DNA of 32,199 nt from the NCBI GenBank assembly GCA_946478645.1, contig CAMLCW010000009.1, forward strand, positions 1-32,199, given 5' to 3'. Numbering within the stretch: position 1 is the stretch's first letter; the number at the start of each line of letters is the position of its first letter. The translations under genes were made by a program, and so were the position numbers. The notes beneath the pieces were generated by a model. That model worked only from the letters and a program-made list of their open reading frames with translations. It was not told the DNA's origin and searched no databases. Positions 9,532-17,227 of this stretch are shown here, one piece after another. This DNA is from an uncultured Variovorax sp. (lineage in GTDB: Bacteria > Pseudomonadota > Gammaproteobacteria > Burkholderiales > Burkholderiaceae).

Positions 9532-10688
9532 GACTTCTCCGGCGCATCGGCGCCCAGCGTGTCGAGCACGTTGCGCGGATGCAGCACGCCTTCGGCCGGC
9601 GCGGTGGCGATCACGCCCTGGCCGTCGGTCAGCAGCATCGGCTGGCGCAACTGGCCGTCCCAGGCCCGAAAGCCGAGCGTGGTGCCCTTGGAGCCGTCGA
9701 GGCTGCTCTTCGCGAGGGCCTGCGCCCAGGCCGCGTTCGGTCCCTTGGGCGCGGCGGCGGCGGCGGCCGCCAGCGCCTTGCCGGCCATCCATGCGGCCCA
9801 GTCGTGTGCGGTCATCGGCCGCTTGGCGGCCTTGGCGAAGCGCCGCGCCACCTGCGGCGCGCCATAGCGTTCGAACTGCGCATGCCAGGCCAGCGCCACC
9901 AGCCCGGCGTCGCCCACCACCGGCCGCGGCAGCACCGTGCGGTACGGCAGCGCGCGTGCGAATTCGCCGTCGCTGTCGACCACCCACACCGCGTCGTAGC
10001 TGCTGCCCGCGGTGAGCAGCAGCGGATTGGCCAGGTCGCGCTCGCGCGGATCGGCCGAGAGCTTGTACGGCTTGCTGCCCACGAGCTGCAGGCCGTAGCG
10101 CTTGATCGAGGCCTGCGCGCTGGCCGCGCGCGCGGCGTCCTGCGGACTGCTCCCCACGAGCAGCAGCAGCTTGCTCCATTTGCGCGACACCAGCGTCTGC
10201 GCCAGCGCATCGGCGCGCATGCGCTCGCTCGGCAGCAGGTGGAAGAGCCGCGCCCGGCAATCCTGCTGGCGCAGCCGGTCGGCCGCGTCGCCGAGGTTCA
10301 GCACCGGCAGCTTCACCGCATCGGCAACCGCCAGGGTCCAGTCGGTCGGCAGGTCGGTCAGCAGCACCGCGGCGCCGCCCTTCTCGGCCGCCACCGCCGC
10401 GGCGCGCGCGGCCTCGAGCGATGCGGCCGGCGCGCTCGCGAGCGCCACCTCGGCACCCGCGGCCTCGAGCTCGAACTTCGTCTCCTCGAGCGCCACCTCG
10501 AGCCCGTCGGACATCGGCCCGCCCGGATGGCCGAGGTAGGCGCGCTCGAGCCGCGAGCGCTCCAGGCGCCGGTCGTCGTCGGGCACGATCAGCGTCGCCT
10601 TGAGCACCGCCGCGCCCGCCGGCGGCAGCGCAGCAGCGGCGCCCAGCGCCAGCGCCAGGCACGAAAGCACTGCCGGGCGCATCGTCAT
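9513..10688 (-). CDS. Periplasmic binding protein of the PQQ-associated ABC system
   Basis: 391-residue exported protein resembling the branched-chain amino-acid-type binding proteins found in PQQ-dependent alcohol dehydrogenase clusters. A signal peptide (RPAVLSCLALALGAAAALPPAGA) is followed by a two-lobed binding-protein fold. Recognisable stretches are LLTDLPTDWTLAVADAV, ARLFHLLPSERMRADALAQ, YDAVWVVDSDGEFARALPYR and HDWAAWMAGKA. The start ATG at 10688 overlaps the propeller stop by four bases; a second ATG at 10682 is possible. It overlaps the permease start by 19 bases if that gene begins at 9531. The ligand is unknown. Pairing a solute-binding protein with an ABC-2 (export-like) permease is itself unusual. 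Confidence 0.87.
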   Translation of the reverse strand: MTMRPAVLSCLALALGAAAALPPAGAAVLKATLIVPDDDRRLERSRLERAYLGHPGGPMSDGLEVALEETKFELEAAGAEVALASAPAASLEAARAAAVAAEKGGAAVLLTDLPTDWTLAVADAVKLPVLNLGDAADRLRQQDCRARLFHLLPSERMRADALAQTLVSRKWSKLLLLVGSSPQDAARAASAQASIKRYGLQLVGSKPYKLSADPRERDLANPLLLTAGSSYDAVWVVDSDGEFARALPYRTVLPRPVVGDAGLVALAWHAQFERYGAPQVARRFAKAAKRPMTAHDWAAWMAGKALAAAAAAAPKGPNAAWAQALAKSSLDGSKGTTLGFRAWDGQLRQPMLLTDGQGVIATAPAEGVLHPRNVLDTLGADAPEKSCPVAR

Positions 10689-11668
10689 TCGACGATCACC
10701 AGGCCGTAGGGCACGCGGCCCACCGGCACGCTCTTGAGCGCCTTGGCGCCGGCCACGTCGACCACGGTGACGTCGTCGCTGAGCCCGTTGACCACATAGA
10801 GCCGCGCCTGGGCCTTGTCGAGCGTGACGTTCCAGGCGCGCTTTCCGACCAGCACCAGCTCCGTCACTTTGCGCGCCGGCACGTCGACGAAGGCCACGTG
10901 GTTGGCGCGGCCCAGGCCGACGAAGGCGCGCTTGCCGTCGGCGGTCATCTGGATGCCGACCGGCGTGATGTCCTCGGCGCGTGCGCCCTTCACTTCGAAC
11001 TTGAGCGTGTCGATCACCTCGTGGGTGGCGGTCGAGACGATGCTGACGCTGGCGCCGAGCTCGTTGGTGACCCACAGCTCCTTGCCGTCGGGCGTGATCG
11101 CCATGCGGCGCGGGCGCTTGCCGGCCTTGATGTTCTTCACCACCTTGCCGCTCGCCGTGTCGATCACGTGCACCAGGCTCGCGACCTCCGAGGTCACGTA
11201 CAGCGTCTTGCCGTCGGCGCTGACCTTCACGCCCTCGGGCTCGCCGCCCACCTTCACCGCATTGAGCTTCTTGCCCGAGGCCGCATCGATGAAGCTGGCC
11301 TCGCCCGCGTCTTCGTTCGAGACGTAGATCACCTTGCCGTCGGGCGACAGGTCGAAGGCCTCGGGCTCGTCGCCGAGCGGAATGCGCCGCAGCGACTTGC
11401 CGCTCGCGGGGTCGATCAGGTCGGCTTCGTTGGAGTCGGTGCACGCCACCATGAGCTTCCGCTCGGGCGTGAGCTGCAGGTGCCGCGCGCGCTTGCAGGT
11501 GGCGATCGTGCCCTTCACGGTCAGCGTCGCGAGGTCGATCAGCGTGAGCGCGTTGTCCTTCTCGCTCGACACGTAGGCCGTGCCCTGCTGCGCCCGGGCT
11601 GCGCCGCCGAGGCAGCCGAGAGCGAGCAGGACCACGGCGCCGAGGGTCGGCAAAGAGCGTTGCGGCAT
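10685..11668 (-). CDS. YVTN-type beta-propeller protein, PQQ-catabolism associated
   Basis: 327-residue secreted beta-propeller. The signal peptide LPTLGAVVLLALGCLGGAARA precedes about seven repeats of about 42 residues with the pattern SPDGKVIYVSNEDAG / SADGKTLYVTSEVAS / TPDGKELWVTNELGA / VIDTASGKVV. It matches the beta-propeller recurrently encoded with the PQQ-associated ABC transporter and presumably acts in the periplasm as a scaffold or binding surface. No catalytic residues can be assigned. A GGAGAC Shine-Dalgarno lies about 6-8 bases before ATG 11668. It is the second gene of its operon, 14 bases after the ATPase gene. Compare the second propeller at 17228-18226. Confidence 0.9.
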   Translation of the reverse strand: MPQRSLPTLGAVVLLALGCLGGAARAQQGTAYVSSEKDNALTLIDLATLTVKGTIATCKRARHLQLTPERKLMVACTDSNEADLIDPASGKSLRRIPLGDEPEAFDLSPDGKVIYVSNEDAGEASFIDAASGKKLNAVKVGGEPEGVKVSADGKTLYVTSEVASLVHVIDTASGKVVKNIKAGKRPRRMAITPDGKELWVTNELGASVSIVSTATHEVIDTLKFEVKGARAEDITPVGIQMTADGKRAFVGLGRANHVAFVDVPARKVTELVLVGKRAWNVTLDKAQARLYVVNGLSDDVTVVDVAGAKALKSVPVGRVPYGLVIVE

Positions 11669-11682
11669 GTCGATGTCTCCAT

Positions 11683-12546
11683 TTATTGTGGGTTGCGGTT
11701 CTTGTCTGTCTGCGAAGTGCGCGCGATGAAGCCGGCCTCGAGGCTGCCGCCGCCGAGCTGCCGGCTCACGTCGCCGGGTGCGCCGTCCGCGAGCAACGTG
11801 CCCTTGTGCAGCACGAGCACGCGGTCGGCCTGCTCGGCCTCGTCGACGCGGTGCGTGGCCCACAGCACGCAGACGCCGCGCTCGCGCACGTCGGCGCGCA
11901 GGGCCGCCAGCAGGTCCTGGCGCGACTTGGGATCGAGCCCGACCGTGGCCTCGTCCATCAGCAGCACGGCCGGCTGGTGCAGCCCCGCGCGCGCGAGCTC
12001 GACCTTGCGCCGGTTGCCGCCCGAGAGCTCGCGCACCTTGCGGTCGAGGTCGGCATCGATCGCGAGCCGCTCGCAGGCCGAGGCGATGCGCTGCTGCGCG
12101 AGCCGGCGCGGCAGCCCGTGCAGGTCGGCCTGGAACAGCAGGTTGCGGCGGATGCTGAGGTCGAGGTCGAGCGACATCTGCTGGAACACCACGCCGATGT
12201 GCCGCAGCGCCGCATTGGCCGCGCGGCGCAGCGAATGCCCGGCCACCTCGACCTCGCCTTCGTCGGCCGCGAACATGCCCGTCAGCACCTGGAACAGCGT
12301 CGACTTGCCCGCGCCGTTGGGCCCGAGCAGCGCGACGAACTGCCCCGCGGGCAGATGCAGCGACAGCGACTGCAACGCCGTGCGCGTGCCATAGCGCTTG
12401 GTGAGGTCGATGGTTCGCAGCATGGAGGCGGGTGCGGTCTGGGCGGTCGGTTCGAGGGCTTGGATGTCGCTGGACGTCTGCACTTTCGAGCGCAATTTCC
12501 GTGCCTCTGCGGGTCGAGGGTTTTCACTTGAGGCGTTCTTGTTCAT
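11683..12546 (-). CDS. ABC transporter ATPase of the PQQ-dependent alcohol oxidation system
   Basis: 287-residue ABC ATPase: Walker [10 protein letters not shown] (75-83), Q-loop FQQ (121-123), signature LSGGN (174-178), Walker B LLMDEA (195-200) and H-loop ATHR. The sequence is of the DrrA/NodI type that pairs with ABC-2 permeases, here the one encoded at 8641-9531. The first 41 residues (to about [13 protein letters not shown]) are not part of the ATPase fold and look disordered; if translation starts at ATG 12423 they are absent. Start 12546 is chosen because a GGAGGG lies upstream (though distant) and none precedes 12423. First gene of a six-gene minus-strand operon, divergent from xoxF. 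Confidence 0.9.
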   Translation of the reverse strand: MNKNASSENPRPAEARKLRSKVQTSSDIQALEPTAQTAPASMLRTIDLTKRYGTRTALQSLSLHLPAGQFVALLGPNGAGKSTLFQVLTGMFAADEGEVEVAGHSLRRAANAALRHIGVVFQQMSLDLDLSIRRNLLFQADLHGLPRRLAQQRIASACERLAIDADLDRKVRELSGGNRRKVELARAGLHQPAVLLMDEATVGLDPKSRQDLLAALRADVRERGVCVLWATHRVDEAEQADRVLVLHKGTLLADGAPGDVSRQLGGGSLEAGFIARTSQTDKNRNPQ

Positions 12547-12868
12547 TTGCCCGCGCTGCCCTCCTTGCGCGTGCCCCTGGGCGCGCCGGGCTGCTCGACA
12601 TCCGTGCTTTGCGCGAGACACTTTGCGTCAAATCTGCACAGCCATCCGCACGCCTGCGCCGGCGTCCGACCCCTCCAACGCTCGGGATTTCCCTAGGTTC
12701 GATGCGCGCTGTGCGGCGTCCTGCATCGCCGTGCGCATGCGGCTGCACGGCCGGCCGCGGCGGGCATGGATGTTGCGGTCCGCTGCCTTCGCCAGAGCGA
12801 TCGAAAGATCCGCAGGCTGCTGCCGAATGATCGTGTTCAAAACCCACCTGAGATCTGAGGAGACATAT
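12547..12868. promoter_or_regulatory. Divergent control region between the ABC operon and xoxF
   Basis: 322 bases without a credible gene. Visible elements are: a 14-base-spaced direct repeat CTTTGCG (12607 and 12621); GGGATTTCCCT (12684-12694), which recurs as GGGTTTTCCCT at 27796-27806; and an inverted repeat GATC-GAAA-GATC (12799-12810). A strong ribosome site GAGGAG (12857-12862) precedes the xoxF ATG. No strong sigma70 promoter was found in either direction, which suggests activator dependence. The assignments are pattern-based only. Confidence 0.45.
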
Positions 12869-14695
12869 ATGAAGTTTTCCAGGCAGACCGCCGGCCGTCT
12901 CGTACGGCACATCGGCGTCGCAATGTTGGCTCTTCCGACCTTGGCCTTCGCCAATGCCGACGTCGAGAAGAACATCGCCAACTCCAAGAACTGGGCCATG
13001 CAAGCAGGCGACATGTTCAACCAGCGTTACAGCAAGTTGAACCAGATCACCAAGGCCAACGTGGGCAAGATGCAGGTCGCGTGGACCTTCTCCACCGGCG
13101 TGCTGCGCGGTCACGAGGGTTCGCCCCTGGTGGTCGACGGCACGATGTACCTGCACTCGCCGTTCCCCAACAAGGTCTATGCGCTCGACATCGAGACGCA
13201 GAAGATCCTCTGGAAGTACGAACCCAAACAGGACCAGTCGGTGATCGCCGTCATGTGCTGCGACACGGTGAACCGCGGCCTGGCCTATGCCGAGGGCAAG
13301 ATCTTCCTGCAGCAGGCCGACACCACGCTGGTGGCGCTCGACGCCAAGACCGGCAAGGTCGCATGGTCGGTGAAGAACGGCGATCCGAAGGTCGGCGCCA
13401 CCAACACCAATGCGCCGCACGTCTTCAAGGACAAGGTCGTCACCGGCATCAGCGGCGGCGAGTTCGGCGTGCGCGGCTTCCTGGCGGCCTACAACGTCAG
13501 CGACGGCAAGCTGGCCTGGAAGGCCTTCAGCACCGGCCCCGACGCCGAGATGCTGATGGACCCGGACAAGACCATGACCTGGACCGACGGCAAGCTCGCG
13601 CCCGTGGGCAAGGACTCGTCGCTCAAGACCTGGAAGGACGACCAGTGGAAGATCGGCGGCGGCACCACCTGGGGCTGGTACAGCTACGACAAGGCGACCA
13701 ACGCCGTCTACTACGGCACCGGCAACCCGTCGACCTGGAACCCCTCGCAGCGCCCTGGCGACAACAAGTGGTCGATGAGCATCTTCTCGCGCGACGTCGA
13801 CACCGGCAAGGCCAACTGGGTCTACCAGATGACGCCGTTCGACGAGTGGGACTTCGACGGCATCAACGAGATGATCCTTGCGGACATCAACGTGAAGGGC
13901 AAGCCGACCAAGGCGCTGGTGCACTTCGACCGCAACGGCTTCGCCTACACGCTCGACCGCGTGACCGGCGCGCTGCTGGTGGCCGAGAAGTACGACCCCA
14001 AGGTCAACTGGGCCACGCACGTCGACATGAAGACCGGCCGGCCGCAGGTGGTTGCCAAGTACTCGACCGCGCAGAACGGGCCCGACGTCAACACCAAGGG
14101 CATCTGCCCCGCGGCGCTCGGCAGCAAGGACCAGCAGCCGGCCTCCTACGACCCCAACACCAAGCTGTTCTACGTGCCGACGAACCACGTCTGCATGGAC
14201 TACGAGCCGTTCAAGGTCGAGTACACCGCGGGCCAGCCGTACGTCGGCGCCACGCTGTCGATGTACCCCACGCCGGGCAGCCACGGCGGCATGGGCAACT
14301 TCATCACCTGGGACGCGGGCACCGGCAAGATCGTGCAGACCAAGGCCGAGAAGTTCTCGGTGTGGAGCGGTTCGCTCAACACCGCGGGCGGCATCTCGTG
14401 CTACGGCACGCTCGAGGGCTACCTGAAGTGCGTGGACGCCAAGGACATCAACAAGGAACTGTTCAAGTTCAAGACCCCGTCCGGGATCATCGGCAACGTC
14501 TTCACCTACGAGCACAAGGGCAAGCAGTACATCGGCGTGTTCTCGGGCATCGGCGGCTGGGCCGGCATCGGCATGGCCGCGGGCATCGACCCCGAGAAGA
14601 GCACCGAGGGCCTGGGCGCGGTGGGCGGCTACAAGGACCTGGCGCAGTACACGGAGCTCGGCGGGTCGCTCACGGTGTTTGCGTTGCCGAAGTAG
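12869..14695 (+). CDS. xoxF: XoxF, lanthanide-type PQQ-dependent methanol dehydrogenase
   Basis: 608-residue periplasmic quinoprotein that oxidises methanol (possibly also formaldehyde or other short alcohols) using PQQ plus a metal. Signal peptide: residues 1 to about 27 (ending [10 protein letters not shown]). The eight-bladed propeller has W-docking repeats. Vicinal cysteines C130-C131 form the ring next to PQQ. Predicted metal ligands are E198 (GGEFG), N286 (GTGNPS), catalytic D328 and the extra D330 in DEWDFDG. This D-x-D is the lanthanide marker; the calcium enzyme MxaF has Ala or a similar small residue at the second position. xoxG and xoxJ follow and there is no small-subunit gene. 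Start: ATG 12869 after GAGGAGAC. An ExaF/PedH-type alcohol dehydrogenase is the main alternative, but the xoxGJ neighbours favour XoxF. Confidence 0.96.
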   Translation: MKFSRQTAGRLVRHIGVAMLALPTLAFANADVEKNIANSKNWAMQAGDMFNQRYSKLNQITKANVGKMQVAWTFSTGVLRGHEGSPLVVDGTMYLHSPFPNKVYALDIETQKILWKYEPKQDQSVIAVMCCDTVNRGLAYAEGKIFLQQADTTLVALDAKTGKVAWSVKNGDPKVGATNTNAPHVFKDKVVTGISGGEFGVRGFLAAYNVSDGKLAWKAFSTGPDAEMLMDPDKTMTWTDGKLAPVGKDSSLKTWKDDQWKIGGGTTWGWYSYDKATNAVYYGTGNPSTWNPSQRPGDNKWSMSIFSRDVDTGKANWVYQMTPFDEWDFDGINEMILADINVKGKPTKALVHFDRNGFAYTLDRVTGALLVAEKYDPKVNWATHVDMKTGRPQVVAKYSTAQNGPDVNTKGICPAALGSKDQQPASYDPNTKLFYVPTNHVCMDYEPFKVEYTAGQPYVGATLSMYPTPGSHGGMGNFITWDAGTGKIVQTKAEKFSVWSGSLNTAGGISCYGTLEGYLKCVDAKDINKELFKFKTPSGIIGNVFTYEHKGKQYIGVFSGIGGWAGIGMAAGIDPEKSTEGLGAVGGYKDLAQYTELGGSLTVFALPK

Positions 14696-14697
14696 GA

Positions 14698-14815
14698 CGC
14701 CCCCCGTTGCGCCTGCGGCGCTTCCCCCCACTGGGGGGCGCACCCAGCGGCCGGGCAAAGCCCGTTCCGCGGGTGCCCTGGGTTGGGCCGCTTTGGTCCT
14801 TGGGCCGCTTAGTTT
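14698..14815 (+). repeat. GC-rich interspersed repeat, copy A (xoxF-xoxG junction)
   Basis: The 144-base gap between xoxF and xoxG is mostly a repeat. It contains a hairpin of six Cs, ACT and six Gs (14724-14738), followed by a block running through GGGGCGCACCC to GGGTGCCCTGG and TTGGGCCG (to about 14791). The reverse complement of 27421-27522 contains the same elements in the same order, and 26349-26400 is a shorter relative. Similar elements are common between genes in Comamonadaceae. The hairpin lacks a T-tract, so it is not a canonical terminator. Confidence 0.75.
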
Positions 14816-14839
14816 TTGATGTCATGGAGAGCCTGGAGC

Positions 14840-15244
14840 ATGAAATTTCGTCAGTCAATGTTGTTGCCTTCCCTCGTCGTTCTGGCCGGCGTGGCCTGTA
14901 CCTGGGCCATGGCGGCGTCGGATCCGGTGCCCTACAAGGTCACCGACGGGTACAAGGTCGATCCCGAGACCATGAAGGGTTTCCGCACCTGGCGGTCGGC
15001 CGCCTGCGACCGCTGTCACGGGCCGAACCAGGAGGGCATGGTGGGTCCGTCGCTGATCAACAGCCTCAAGACCCTGAAGAAAGAGGAATTCATCAAGGTC
15101 GTGCGCGACGGGCGGCTCGACAAGGGGATGCAGAGCTTCGGCAACAACCCCGCGGTGATGGAGAACATCAACCAGCTCTACGCCTACCTCAAGGGCCGTT
15201 CCGACGGCGCGATCACGCGCGCCCGGGTGGAAGAAGCCAAATGA
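14840..15244 (+). CDS. xoxG: XoxG-type cytochrome c, electron acceptor of XoxF
   Basis: 134-residue periplasmic class I c-type cytochrome. A signal peptide (LLPSLVVLAGVACTWAMAA) is followed by heme-binding CDRCH (56-60), with M97 in DKGMQSFGNN as the probable axial ligand. It would take electrons from XoxF and pass them to a terminal oxidase system outside the window. It is short for the family, lacking long insertions. The start ATG at 14840 is preceded by GGAGA nine bases upstream; a longer frame from 14816 exists but has a poor start context and no signal logic. Its stop overlaps the xoxJ start by four bases. Repeat copy A separates it from xoxF. Confidence 0.9.
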   Translation: MKFRQSMLLPSLVVLAGVACTWAMAASDPVPYKVTDGYKVDPETMKGFRTWRSAACDRCHGPNQEGMVGPSLINSLKTLKKEEFIKVVRDGRLDKGMQSFGNNPAVMENINQLYAYLKGRSDGAITRARVEEAK

Positions 15245-16098
15245 CCGCCACCGGGCTGCGCGCGGCGCTGGCGGGTGCGGCCTGCTGCCTCGCCGCACTC
15301 GGCGCGGCAGCGCAGGAAGCGCCGCCGCGCAAGGCACTGCGCGTCTGCCAGGACCCGAACAACCTGCCGTTCTCGAACGACAAGGCCGAAGGCATCGAGA
15401 ACCGGATCGCCGAGCTGTTCGGCAAGGCGCTCGGGCTGCCGGTCACCTACTACTCGTTCCCGCAGCGGCTCGCGTTCTTCCGCAACACGCTGCGCTTCAA
15501 GCTGCCGGGGCAGGACTACCCCTGCGACATCGTCATGGGCGTGCCCGTCGGGCTCGACGAGGTCTCGGTCACCAAGCCCTACTACCGCTCGACCTACGCG
15601 CTGGTCTTTCCCAAGGGCAAGGGCATGGACAACGTGGCCTCGGGCGAAGACTTCCTCAAGCTCGATGCGGCCCGGCTCAAGTCGCTGCGCATCGGCATTT
15701 ACGACCGCTCGCCGGCCTCGCAGTGGCTCAACCGCCACGGCCTGCTCGAACAGGCGGTGCCGTACAAGCTCATGAGCGCCGACCCCGCGCAGTACCCGGG
15801 CCAGATCGTGGAGCGCGACCTGGCCGAAGGCAAGCTCGATGCGGTCGTGGTCTGGGGCCCGATCGCGGGCTTCTTCGCGCGCCGCGTGAAGAACCCGGCG
15901 CTCGTGGTGGTGCCCCTCAAATCCGAGAAGGGCATCCGCCTCGACTACCAGATGGCCATGGGCGTGCGCTACGGCGAGCGCGAATGGAAGCAGCAGATCG
16001 AGGGCCTGATCGAGTCGAAGGCGCCCGAGATCCAGGCGATCCTGAAGGAGTACGGCGTCCCGCTCGTCGATGCATCGTACGGGGCGCCCGCCAACTGA
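15241..16098 (+). CDS. xoxJ: XoxJ/MoxJ-like periplasmic binding protein
   Basis: 285-residue exported protein with the bacterial solute-binding (family 3) fold, of the type found beside quinoprotein dehydrogenases. A signal peptide (ALAGAACCLAALGAAAQ) is followed by LRVCQDPNNLPFSNDKAEGIENRIAELFGKAL, characteristic of XoxJ/MoxJ. PCDIVMGVPVGLDEVSVTKPYYRSTYALVF follows. XoxJ is thought to help mature or activate the XoxF apoenzyme rather than transport a solute. It is translationally coupled to xoxG (ATGA at 15241) and followed 11 bases on by an unassigned exported protein gene. Two cysteines, C36 and C95-region, could form a disulfide. Confidence 0.92.
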   Translation: MTATGLRAALAGAACCLAALGAAAQEAPPRKALRVCQDPNNLPFSNDKAEGIENRIAELFGKALGLPVTYYSFPQRLAFFRNTLRFKLPGQDYPCDIVMGVPVGLDEVSVTKPYYRSTYALVFPKGKGMDNVASGEDFLKLDAARLKSLRIGIYDRSPASQWLNRHGLLEQAVPYKLMSADPAQYPGQIVERDLAEGKLDAVVVWGPIAGFFARRVKNPALVVVPLKSEKGIRLDYQMAMGVRYGEREWKQQIEGLIESKAPEIQAILKEYGVPLVDASYGAPAN

Positions 16099-16109
16099 TC
16101 CCGCCGTCC

Positions 16110-16802
16110 ATGCGCCCCGCCATCGCCGCCCCGCTCTGCGCGCTGCTGCTCGCCGCGCTGCCGCTCGCACCCGGGGCCGAGCCCGACAAGCGCGACTATT
16201 CGCCGGCCGAGCGGCTCCTGTTCATGACGCCGCAGCTGCGCGGCCTGCAGGCGCCGATGCTGCTGCGCTACGCCTTCGCCAGGACCGGCAGCCTCGAAGA
16301 GCCCTTCACCGACCGCGTCACCGTGGCGCTGAGCAGCCGCGCCGACGGCGGCGGCTGCTGCGATGCGAAGGGCGTGTTCCTCAGCGGCGCACGCAAGGCG
16401 CCGGTGGCCGCCGTGGCCGCGGCCGAGGGCAACCCGGTGATCCTCTACTTCCTGGAGCACGACGTGCGCGAGATGAAGCGCCTCACCGGCGGCTCCGAGC
16501 TGCACTTCCGCAAGCGCATCCGCATGGCGATCTACAAGGGCGCCGAGGTGCGCGACGTGTCGCTGCGCTACCAGGGCCGCACCGTGCGCGGCAGGGAGAT
16601 CGCGTTCAGCCCGTTCCTCGACGACCCGAACCGGCCGAAGTACGAGAAGTTCGCCACCAAGCGCTACCGCTTCACGCTGTCCGACGCGATCCCCGGCGGC
16701 GTCCACGGCATCCGCACCACCATTCCCGGCGAAGGCCCGGCGGCGCGGCCGCTCATCGTCGAGGAACTGCTCATCGACGGCGCGAAGGCGCCTTCACGCT
16801 AG
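16110..16802 (+). CDS. Unassigned exported protein in the xox/mxa operon
   Basis: 230-residue protein not recognised with confidence. A signal peptide (IAAPLCALLLAALPLAPGA) indicates periplasmic location. The mature part begins DYSPAERLLFMTPQLRGLQAPMLLRYAF and includes a vicinal Cys pair in GGGCCDAKG. A predicted beta-rich middle (FLEHDVREMKRLTGGSELHFRKRIRMAIY) and a C-terminal IVEELLIDGAKAPSR complete it. It is co-directional with xoxJ (11-base gap) and 15 bases before the next small gene, so a role in methanol dehydrogenase maturation or electron transfer is a contextual guess. It may correspond to one of the poorly characterised mxaE/mxaH-type genes of methylotroph clusters, but I cannot show that. 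Confidence 0.8.
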   Translation: MRPAIAAPLCALLLAALPLAPGAEPDKRDYSPAERLLFMTPQLRGLQAPMLLRYAFARTGSLEEPFTDRVTVALSSRADGGGCCDAKGVFLSGARKAPVAAVAAAEGNPVILYFLEHDVREMKRLTGGSELHFRKRIRMAIYKGAEVRDVSLRYQGRTVRGREIAFSPFLDDPNRPKYEKFATKRYRFTLSDAIPGGVHGIRTTIPGEGPAARPLIVEELLIDGAKAPSR

Positions 16803-16817
16803 GACACAGGGAACCCC

Positions 16818-17210
16818 ATGCCAGGAATCATCCGCCACCTTCTCGCCTGCGGCCTGCTCTGCGGCCTCGCCGGCGGGCTTCCCGCGTTCGCGCGCGGCCC
16901 CGCGCCCGCGAACGACTATCCCACGCTGGACCGCGTGCTCTACGTGCAGGAATGCATCGCGGCGCATCCCGGCGCCGGCGTCTTCGAGATGACGAGCAAG
17001 TGCTCCTGCGCGCTCGACGCGCTCGCCAGGGAGCTCAAGCACGCCGACTACATCGAGCTCAGCACCGCAACCAAGGCCACCACCATCGGCGGCGAACGCG
17101 GCGGCTACATCCGAGACACCGAAAAGCTGCAGGCCGAGATCAAGCGCTACCGCGCGCTGCAAGCCAAGGTCAAGCAGGGCTGCTTCATCGGCCCTGTCAG
17201 CGCGCGCTGA
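16818..17210 (+). CDS. Small unassigned exported Cys-containing protein
   Basis: 130-residue protein with a signal peptide (RHLLACGLLCGLAGGLPAFA). Its mature domain holds four cysteines: YVQECIAAHPG, KCSCALDAL and QGCFIGPVS. It is predicted largely helical (LDALARELKHADYIELSTATKAT; EKLQAEIKRYRALQAKVKQ). No heme motif (CxxCH) is present; CSCAL is a C-x-C. The cysteine placement suggests disulfide-stabilised helices. It lies in the xox/mxa operon between an unassigned exported protein and a YVTN propeller, so it should act in the periplasm with them, but the function is unknown. Confidence 0.78.
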   Translation: MPGIIRHLLACGLLCGLAGGLPAFARGPAPANDYPTLDRVLYVQECIAAHPGAGVFEMTSKCSCALDALARELKHADYIELSTATKATTIGGERGGYIRDTEKLQAEIKRYRALQAKVKQGCFIGPVSAR

Positions 17211-17227
17211 GCCAGCAGGCCGAACCG

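Noticed and set aside
12869..14695. Calcium-type MxaF
   Set aside because: The extra Asp (D330) two residues after the catalytic Asp and the absence of mxaI indicate XoxF.
14724..14738. Intrinsic terminator after xoxF
   Set aside because: A six-base GC hairpin with no following T-tract, and part of a dispersed repeat seen elsewhere. Treated as a repeat.
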